Below, in pieces: positions 57,276 to 64,000 of a stretch of DNA of 64,000 bases. Below the pieces are notes generated by a model, which searched no databases, was not told the DNA's origin, and saw only the letters and a list, made by a program, of their open reading frames with translations. The translations under genes and the position numbers were made by a program. Origin of the DNA: Novosphingobium album (ex Liu et al. 2023) (lineage in GTDB: Bacteria > Pseudomonadota > Alphaproteobacteria > Sphingomonadales > Sphingomonadaceae). The stretch covers positions 62,001-126,000 of the forward strand of contig NZ_JARESE010000044.1 of NCBI RefSeq assembly GCF_029076845.1, given 5' to 3'. Positions within the stretch are counted from its first letter, which is position 1; every line of letters starts with the position of its first letter.

Positions 57276-58202
57276 ATGAGTGCCGGTCACGATCATCACC
57301 ACCATCACCACCACGCGCCGGCCGGTCAGGCGGGGCATGGGAAGGCCTTCGCGCTGGCGGTCGCGCTCAATCTCGGCTTCGTCGCGGCCGAAGTGGCGGC
57401 GGGCTTTTTCAGCGGGTCGATGGCGCTGCTGGCCGATGCCGGGCACAATATGTCGGACGTGCTGTCGCTGCTGCTGGCCTGGGCGGCAAACGTGCTGGCC
57501 GCGCGCCCGCCTTCGGAGCGCTTCACTTATGGCCTGAAGAGTTCCTCGATCCTGGCCGCCATCGCCAATGCGGCATTGCTGTGGGTGGCCATCGGCGCGA
57601 TCCTGGTGGAGACGATCCGCCGCTTCGGCGATCCGGCGCCAGTGGCGGGGATGACGATGATCGTGGTCGCGGCAATCGGCATCGCGGTGAACGCGCTGTC
57701 CGCGCTGCTCTTCGCCAGCGGCAGCCAGTCCGACCTCAACTTGCGCGCCGCTTTCGTCCACCTGATGGCGGATGCGGCGGTTTCGGCCGGCGTGGTGCTG
57801 GCCGGGCTGCTGATCCTGGTGACCGGGGCCGAACTGATCGATCCGGCCACTTCGCTGATCATCACCGCGGTGATCGCCTGGTCAAGCTGGGGGTTGCTGC
57901 GCGACTCGCTGCACATGGGGATGCTGGGTGTGCCCGAGGGCATCGCGCTGGGCGAAGTGCGCCGCTTCCTCGAAGCGCTGCCCGGGGTCGAGCGGGTGCA
58001 CGATCTCCATGTCTGGCCGATGAGCACCACCGAGTCGGCGCTCACCGCGCATCTCGTGATGCCCGGCGGCCTGCCCGGTGACCGCTTCCTGCACGATCTG
58101 GCCCACGAGATGCACCACCGCTTCGGCATCGGCCATCCGACGATCCAGATCGAAACCATGCTGGACGCCGATTGCGCGCTGGCCAGCGAGGCCGTGGTCT
58201 AG
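57276..58202 (+). CDS. Cation diffusion facilitator (CDF) family metal exporter
   Basis: 308 residues from ATG 57276 (ATG 57255 possible; neither has a strong ribosome site). It begins with a His-run (HDHHHHHHHAP), has six hydrophobic helices, the metal site residues in LLADAGHNMSD (TM2) and HLMADAAVSAG (TM5), and a C-terminal cytoplasmic domain with VHDLHVWPMSTTESALTAH. These are CzcD/ZitB-type features for Zn2+ or Co2+ export by proton exchange. A Fur-like box lies 170-190 bases upstream. Confidence 0.93.
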   Translation: MSAGHDHHHHHHHAPAGQAGHGKAFALAVALNLGFVAAEVAAGFFSGSMALLADAGHNMSDVLSLLLAWAANVLAARPPSERFTYGLKSSSILAAIANAALLWVAIGAILVETIRRFGDPAPVAGMTMIVVAAIGIAVNALSALLFASGSQSDLNLRAAFVHLMADAAVSAGVVLAGLLILVTGAELIDPATSLIITAVIAWSSWGLLRDSLHMGMLGVPEGIALGEVRRFLEALPGVERVHDLHVWPMSTTESALTAHLVMPGGLPGDRFLHDLAHEMHHRFGIGHPTIQIETMLDADCALASEAVV

Positions 58203-58238
58203 GGATTTTGTCGGGCGATGCGGCTATCGGCGCAGGAC

Positions 58239-58316
58239 GGCACCAGCCCGCGCCCCCACCCGGCCTCCCACGGAAGTATACTTGATGGGAGGCCGGGTGG
58301 GGGGCGGGCTGGTGCC
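58239..58316. repeat. Long near-perfect inverted repeat (hairpin)
   Basis: Arm 58239-58270 (32 bases, begins GGCACCAGCCCGCG) pairs with 58286-58316 (31 bases, ends GGGCTGGTGCC) with one unpaired base, around a 15-base loop containing AGTATACTT. No T tract follows. The 3' arm is also the start of the dispersed element (see next). Confidence 0.85.
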
Positions 58317-58345
58317 GCCATGAAATGCGCTCTTCCGCGCATTTC
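58295..58345. repeat. Dispersed hairpin element, third copy
   Basis: GGGTGGGGGGCGGGCTGG, CCGC, then GAAATGCGC (58322-58330), loop TCTTCC, GCGCATTTC (58337-58345). Same as at 34848-34899 and, truncated, at 33034-33070. Confidence 0.75.
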
Positions 58346-58359
58346 CCGACAATCCCCCC

Positions 58360-59217
58360 TTACCCCGCGACGAACTCGTGGCGCGCGCCGAGGAAATCGG
58401 CGGGTTCGATCGCGAAGCCCGGCGAAACGCAGCCGTCCAGGGTCAGCCGCAGTTCCAGCTTGCCGGCGAAGTGCGCCCTGGCCCCTTCGGCATCGGCCAC
58501 GGCCCACACCAGCGCGTAGATGCCGTTCTGCTCGCTGGCGAGGAACGCGCCGAGCGGGCCCGAGCCGGGATCGTCGGGCTGGATGAACGCGACTCGCGTG
58601 CCGCCCAGTTCGATCAGCACGCGGCGGCCCGGTTGCGGCAAGGTGATGGGCGCATCTTCCAGCACCCGGCCATCGACCAGTTCGGTGAAGAAGCGCAGCG
58701 CCGCCGCCATGTCGCCGGTGACGCAGGCGATGTGATCGAGCGATTCGACCGCGCAGGCGTGCCCCACACCCACCCTGGGGCCCCAGTTGGGCCGGTCATA
58801 GGGATCGTTGGGCATCGCCAGCTCGCAGACTTCGAGCAGCACGCCACCGGTCGATTCGGGCCGGACGAAGAAGAACACGCCATAATCGCTCGCCACGCGG
58901 CAGCCGGCATCGCGGAAGGCCTGGCTCGCCGCCGCGCCGTCCGCCACCTTGATCTCGAACGAGTGGAATGCCTGGCCGATCCTGGCCGCCATGCGGGCAT
59001 AGGGCTTCGTCATGTCGTCGGGCGTGCGCGGCGCCATCGGCTCGACCATGTGATCTGCGACATAGAGCAGCGCCGCGTCGCGGTCTTCGGCGGGGAAATA
59101 GTTCTCGGAAAAGACCAGCCCGCCCAGCGCGTCCTGGTAGAGCAGGCGGCACTTGTAGATATCGGTGGTGGCGTGGATCGTGTGGATGATCCGGGAAACG
59201 GGAACGCGCGTGGTCAT
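58360..59217 (-). CDS. Two-module VOC-family protein
   Basis: 285 residues from ATG 59217 with AGGAGAGAGG upstream. Two glyoxalase-like modules: about 5-130 (HTIHATTDIYKCRLLYQDALG) and about 150-275 (SLDHIACVTGDMAAALRFFTELVDG). Metal ligands are plausible in both but I could not settle them. Members include dioxygenases, isomerases and bleomycin-resistance-type binders, so no substrate is given. The gene is flanked by the hairpin region and an NTF2-like gene and appears single. Confidence 0.8.
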   Translation of the reverse strand: MTTRVPVSRIIHTIHATTDIYKCRLLYQDALGGLVFSENYFPAEDRDAALLYVADHMVEPMAPRTPDDMTKPYARMAARIGQAFHSFEIKVADGAAASQAFRDAGCRVASDYGVFFFVRPESTGGVLLEVCELAMPNDPYDRPNWGPRVGVGHACAVESLDHIACVTGDMAAALRFFTELVDGRVLEDAPITLPQPGRRVLIELGGTRVAFIQPDDPGSGPLGAFLASEQNGIYALVWAVADAEGARAHFAGKLELRLTLDGCVSPGFAIEPADFLGARHEFVAG

Positions 59218-59369
59218 GCCTCTCTCCTGAGCCTTTCGCCAAAGTCTGGACGCGGGGGGCCCGCCTGCCAAGCGGCGAGACGCGGCGGCGCGTGAAGATC
59301 GCCATTGCGGTGCCGGCGGTTGCTGCTACCACTCATGGCGGGGAAGGAGGAACCCGAGGACCACAGTCC

Positions 59370-59987
59370 ATGACCCACAATTCCAGTCGAAAAATCCTCC
59401 TCGCGCTGGCCATGGCCGGCGCCGCGCTGCCGTCGCTTGCCTGGGCCGATACCAAGGCCGATCTCGAGGCGCGCTATACCGAGCTCAAGGCCGCGCTCGA
59501 CACGCGCGAGCCGGACAAGATCAAGCCCCTGCTCACCCCCGATTTCACCGACATCGCGCTCGACGGCCAGAAGCAGACCGCCGACGACATGATCGACCGC
59601 CTGTCGATGATCCCGGTCGACCCGGAACGCAAGGCCACCGTCTCGATCGAATCGGTGCAGGAAGACGGCGGCACCGCCCAGGTCATGGTGCGCGAGGCGA
59701 CCAGCGGCTCACGCGAAGGGCGCGACGGGCAAGTCCACGCGTTTGCCATGTCGCGCCTCTCGCACGATACCTGGGTGCGCGGCGACAAGGGCTGGCAGCT
59801 CAAGTCGATCGAGGCCGAGGAAATGAGCATGTCGCGCGACGGCCAGGTCATGCGCACGCTGAAGAAGGGCGATCCCATGCCGATGGGCCGTGGCATGGGC
59901 GGCCGGGGCCGCGGCGGCAATGGCCCCGGTGGCGGGCCGGGCGACGGGCCGATGGGCCCTCCTCCCGGCGGCCCCGAAGGTCAGTAA
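59370..59987 (+). CDS. Secreted NTF2-like (DUF4440-type) protein with glycine-rich tail
   Basis: 205 residues from ATG 59370 with GAGGA upstream. Signal peptide to about residue 26 (SLAWA|DT). Residues 28-155 follow the DUF4440/SnoaL pattern ([47 protein letters not shown]). The last 40 residues are Gly/Met/Pro-rich ([18 protein letters not shown]), low complexity. Function unknown; a periplasmic binding or small-enzyme role is possible. It converges on clpX. Confidence 0.8.
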   Translation: MTHNSSRKILLALAMAGAALPSLAWADTKADLEARYTELKAALDTREPDKIKPLLTPDFTDIALDGQKQTADDMIDRLSMIPVDPERKATVSIESVQEDGGTAQVMVREATSGSREGRDGQVHAFAMSRLSHDTWVRGDKGWQLKSIEAEEMSMSRDGQVMRTLKKGDPMPMGRGMGGRGRGGNGPGGGPGDGPMGPPPGGPEGQ

Positions 59988-60012
59988 GCCCCCCAGGCAA
60001 CCCCATCACGGC

Positions 60013-60045
60013 AAAAAGGCCGCCCGCTTGCGAGCGGGCGGCCTT
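60013..60045 (-). terminator. Rho-independent terminator of clpX
   Basis: AAGGCCGCCCGCT (60016-60028) and AGCGGGCGGCCTT (60033-60045) form a perfect 13-bp stem with a 4-base loop. On the minus strand the tail is TTTTTGCC. Confidence 0.85.
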
Positions 60046-60086
60046 CGATGCATTCGCTTTGTCCGCTGGCGCGTGCGCGGCCCCGG

Positions 60087-61349
<1,263 letters not shown>

Positions 61350-61460
61350 TCTCTGTATCGGGCCCCTGGGGTGAGGCGACTCGCCGTTCTTACTCTGCGT
61401 AGGGCCTGTTTATCAATCCTGACCGACAAATGCTTACGCAAGCTTTGAGCCGCCTATCCG

Positions 61461-62150
61461 TTAATCCTTGCCATCCGATTGCTTTTCGGCATCGGGCCGG
61501 CTTTCGAAGACCTTGTCGACAAGGCCGAAGGCAAGCGCTTCTTCCGCTTCGAGGAAGGTATCGCGATCCATCGCCTTTTCCACCTCGTCAAGGCTCTTGC
61601 CAGTGTACTTCACGTAGAGATCGTTGAGCCGCTTGCGCATCCGCAGGATCTCGCGCGCCTGGATCTCGATGTCGGCCGCCATGCCGCGCGCGCCGCCCGA
61701 AGGCTGGTGCACCATGATCCGCGCGTTGGGCAGCGCGATGCGCATCCCCGGTTCACCCGACGCGAGCAGGAAGCTGCCCATCGAGGCGGCCTGGCCGATG
61801 CACACGGTCGAAACGCGCGGGCGGATATACTGCATGGTGTCGTGGATCGCCAGACCCGCCGTCACCACGCCGCCCGGCGAATTGATGTACATCGAGATGT
61901 CCTTCGACGGGTTCTCGGATTCGAGGAACAGGAGCTGGGCCACGATCAGCGAGGCCATGTGATCCTCCACCTCGCCCGTCACGAAGACGATGCGTTCGCG
62001 CAGCAGGCGCGAGAAGATGTCGAAGCTGCGTTCGCCCCGGCTGGTCTGCTCGACGACCATCGGCACCAGCGCGCCGGTGACGGGATCGGCGGTGAACTTG
62101 CCCTGGGTTCCAAAAACGCTTGCGCCGGAATGGCCGAACAGATCGATCAT
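61461..62150 (-). CDS. clpP: ATP-dependent Clp protease proteolytic subunit ClpP
   Basis: 229 residues with GAGGA before ATG 62150. The catalytic triad is visible: Ser123 (QAASMGSF), His148 (MVHQPSGG) and Asp197 (MDRDTF). It assembles as two heptameric rings degrading substrates delivered by ClpX or ClpA. The N-terminal 30 residues are slightly longer than E. coli mature ClpP, probably a propeptide. A heat-shock-like promoter lies upstream. Confidence 0.98.
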   Translation of the reverse strand: MIDLFGHSGASVFGTQGKFTADPVTGALVPMVVEQTSRGERSFDIFSRLLRERIVFVTGEVEDHMASLIVAQLLFLESENPSKDISMYINSPGGVVTAGLAIHDTMQYIRPRVSTVCIGQAASMGSFLLASGEPGMRIALPNARIMVHQPSGGARGMAADIEIQAREILRMRKRLNDLYVKYTGKSLDEVEKAMDRDTFLEAEEALAFGLVDKVFESRPDAEKQSDGKD

Positions 62151-62175
62151 GAAGGTCCTCTTGTGTCTGGCCCGC

Positions 62176-62206
62176 CTATGTCGCGTGCCACCCGCCGATG
62201 TTCAAG
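62176..62206 (-). promoter_or_regulatory. Candidate heat-shock promoter of clpP
   Basis: On the minus strand CTTGAA (62206-62201), the classical sigma-32 -35, is followed after 17 bases by CGACATAG (62183-62176), a weak -10. It lies 26 bases before the clpP start. Confidence 0.4.
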
Positions 62207-62370
62207 AGCTTTAACCCTTCATCCGTGTGGACGGTTTAAACGAAAGCCCGCCCGGCTGTGCCAGCGCAGGGCAATCCGCGCGCGCCGGTTGCGCCGGGGC
62301 GCACGACGCGTAGGCACCGGCCTGGTCCGATACCTGGTCCGACACAATGCGAGGCGATGCCCAGGATGCA

Positions 62371-63900
62371 ATGCCCACGATGCCGGAGATGACGCGCGGC
62401 GGCCCCGGCCCTCGCGGGATCGACGGGGCGATCGGCGCGATGATCGCGCTGGCGCTGCTCGCCCTCGCGGTCGCGCTCGTCTGGACGGACCTGCATCGCG
62501 GCCCCTGGTACGACGAGTTCTATACCGACTATGTGACGCGTGGCGGCCAGAGCTGGCTGCGCCAGCTGCGCGAAAGCTGGCTGGCCGACAATCACCCGCC
62601 GCTGTTCTACATCCTGGCGCGCGCCAGCGCCTGGCTGGGCGAGATCGAGACGCGCCGGCTGCTGAACCTTGCCTTCGCGGCGCTGGCGCTGGCGGGCGGC
62701 GGCCTTGTCGTGCGCGACGCGCCCCGGCTGTTGCCGGCCGCTGGCGGACTGGCGCTGCTGCTGGCCGCCAATCCCTGGACGGTGTGGGCGGGGAGCGACC
62801 TGCGATCCTATTTCCTTTCGCAATGCGCGGGCGCGGTGCTCGCGCTCTCGCTCGCGGCCTTGTGGATCGAAGGTACGCCGGGTTCGCGCGGGCGGCGCGC
62901 GGCATACTGGGGGGCGCTGTTCTTCGCGTTCAACACGCATATCATCACCACGATCATCGCCGGGGCGCTCGTCCTCGCGTTCCTCGCCGGTGCCGCCTGG
63001 CGCAAGGACTGGCCGCAGCTGCGCGCGCTGCTGGTGCCGGCGCTGGCCAGCGCGGCGCTGTTCCTGGTGGTGAGCGCCATCCAGTATCCGATGTGGGAGG
63101 CCAATACCCGCGTCTTCTGGCTCGCCCCCGGCTTCGATTCCGCCCGATATGCCATCGAATACGCGGTGCAGCGCACGATCGGGGCGAACCCGGTCGTCCT
63201 GCTGGCCGCGCTCGCCGGGTGCGGGCTGCTGGCCCGCGAAGCCGTGCGGAGCCGGACGTTGCCCGGCGAACTCGGCGCGCTGCTGCTGCTGGCCACCGGC
63301 GTGGCGATCGCCGTGGCGGGGCTGATCGCGATCCACCTGCTGCGCCCGATCCTGATCGAGAAATACCTGTCCGCCCTTACCGCCACCGTCGCGGCCGGGG
63401 TCGCGCTCGGCTTCGGGCGGGCGCTGGTGGCGCTGCCCGCCCGCGCGGCGCAAGTGCTGCTGCTGGCGGGCCTGGCCTGGACGCTCTACGCGCTGGCCGG
63501 CAATGCCGAACGGACCGTGGCGCGCAACAGCTGGCTCGGCACCGGGCGCCTGATCGCGCGCGAGGCGGCGCGGTGCGCGGATACCGCCGTCCACACCGAC
63601 GGCTTCTGGAACGCGGACGTGATGGCGATGTCGCCGGCGGACAACCGGCTGGTCGCGCCTTATGCCTATCGCAGCGTGGCCCGCCGCCTGGGCTTCCGCA
63701 TCGAGCGGGACGGTTCGCGCCGGATCTCGGCCCGCTGCCCGACGCTGTTCTGGGCCGAGCACGATACCCGGCACCGTTTCGACGAAGCCGCGATCCTGGC
63801 GCACCTGCGCAACCGGGGCTTCGCGCTCGATGCGATCACGCTCTATCGCATCGGCGACGGCTGGGTCGCATCCGACCGGCCGCTTTCCCCCGCACCCTGA
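62371..63900 (+). CDS. GT-C-type polytopic membrane glycosyltransferase-like protein
   Basis: 509 residues from ATG 62371 (ATG 62347 or 62389 possible). About ten hydrophobic helices follow an N-terminal segment. The first extracytoplasmic loop has the acidic pair in GPWYDEFYTDY (Asp48-Glu49) and the ADNHPPLFY motif typical of GT39/ArnT-like (GT-C) transferases that use lipid-linked sugars. The C-terminal 100 residues are soluble. Donor, acceptor and pathway are unknown. It sits on the opposite strand between clpP and a likely tig. Confidence 0.65.
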   Translation: MPTMPEMTRGGPGPRGIDGAIGAMIALALLALAVALVWTDLHRGPWYDEFYTDYVTRGGQSWLRQLRESWLADNHPPLFYILARASAWLGEIETRRLLNLAFAALALAGGGLVVRDAPRLLPAAGGLALLLAANPWTVWAGSDLRSYFLSQCAGAVLALSLAALWIEGTPGSRGRRAAYWGALFFAFNTHIITTIIAGALVLAFLAGAAWRKDWPQLRALLVPALASAALFLVVSAIQYPMWEANTRVFWLAPGFDSARYAIEYAVQRTIGANPVVLLAALAGCGLLAREAVRSRTLPGELGALLLLATGVAIAVAGLIAIHLLRPILIEKYLSALTATVAAGVALGFGRALVALPARAAQVLLLAGLAWTLYALAGNAERTVARNSWLGTGRLIAREAARCADTAVHTDGFWNADVMAMSPADNRLVAPYAYRSVARRLGFRIERDGSRRISARCPTLFWAEHDTRHRFDEAAILAHLRNRGFALDAITLYRIGDGWVASDRPLSPAP

Positions 63901-63967
63901 AGCGCGGGGCAAGCGGCACCGCCGCCGAAACGGCGCCGGCCGGGGCCTATGCCGAGGGCGAGCGCCC

Positions 63968-64000
63968 TCAGCCTTCGGACTTGGCGGTGGCTTTCTTGGC
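63968..64000 (-). CDS. C-terminus of a lysine-rich protein, possibly trigger factor (partial)
   Basis: Only ten residues and the stop are inside the window: AKKATAKSEG followed by TGA (63970-63968). The basic, alanine-rich tail is like that of alphaproteobacterial trigger factors, and tig usually lies just upstream of clpP, which is next on this strand past the membrane protein. Identification is inference from context. Confidence 0.4.
   Translation of the reverse strand, partial: AKKATAKSEG

Overview
The window is a GC-rich chromosomal stretch from an alphaproteobacterium, most likely of the Sphingomonadales. The support is the three large TonB-dependent receptors, a ChpT phosphotransferase (CckA-ChpT-CtrA pathway), an ATP12-type F1 assembly factor, a TorF-type porin, a split NfrB/NfrA-like pair, and the intergenic palindrome CCCTGAACTTGTTTCAGGG. 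I saw no phage genes, transposases, integrases, CRISPR arrays or tRNA genes. It reads as ordinary core chromosome with a few accessory nutrient-uptake loci.

Layout. 1-2.8 kb: end of a Tad/Flp pilus operon (CpaE/TadZ, TadB, TadC). 2.8-5.1 kb (minus): methylthioadenosine phosphorylase-like enzyme, TetR regulator, short-chain dehydrogenase. 5.5-8.5 kb: a TonB receptor facing ClpB (8.6-11.1 kb) across a shared terminator. 11.5-16.2 kb: an NTF2-like protein, a two-domain M16 lipoprotein peptidase and two uncharacterised small proteins. 16.3-20.8 kb (minus): gatC-gatA-gatB, a membrane-anchored FKBP isomerase and rpsU. 21.1-24.3 kb (plus): a tightly overlapping operon of CrcB, a pseudouridine synthase, a HAD phosphatase, a small membrane protein and an ATP12 chaperone. 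24.3-27.8 kb (minus): a Mla-type lipid transport operon, divergent from valS-queE-MATE (28.0-33.0 kb). 33.1-39.2 kb (minus): HerA-like ATPase, TIGR02186/TauE-SafE pair, and an NfrA-like/NfrB-like pair. 39.3-43.8 kb: NhaA, glyoxalase-like protein, SIMPL-domain protein, TorF porin, metallophosphatase. 43.9-48.2 kb: RNase P RNA, AmpD-type amidase, ChpT, JAMM peptidase, RluD-type synthase and the heat-shock sigma factor RpoH. 48.6-52.8 kb: a metal-uptake-like operon (DUF2946, TonB receptor, PepSY protein). 52.9-58.2 kb: MtgA, a carboxymuconolactone-decarboxylase-like protein, a TonB receptor divergent from a CDF metal exporter with a Fur-box-like site between them. 58.4-64 kb: a VOC protein, an NTF2-like protein, clpX and clpP, a GT-C-type membrane protein, and a lysine-rich C-terminus at the edge that is probably trigger factor.

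Working together: RpoH, ClpB, ClpX and ClpP (and perhaps trigger factor) form a protein-quality-control theme, and candidate heat-shock promoters precede clpB and clpP. Several loci concern the envelope and metal homeostasis.

I did not find a new system that I can establish from the sequence. The best leads are a three-copy intergenic hairpin element (strongest copy about 58.24-58.35 kb), a 16-C homopolymer upstream of an uncharacterised secreted protein, a hairpin that masks the queE ribosome-binding site, a codon-atypical patch inside valS, and the Fur-like site shared by a TonB receptor and a cation exporter.
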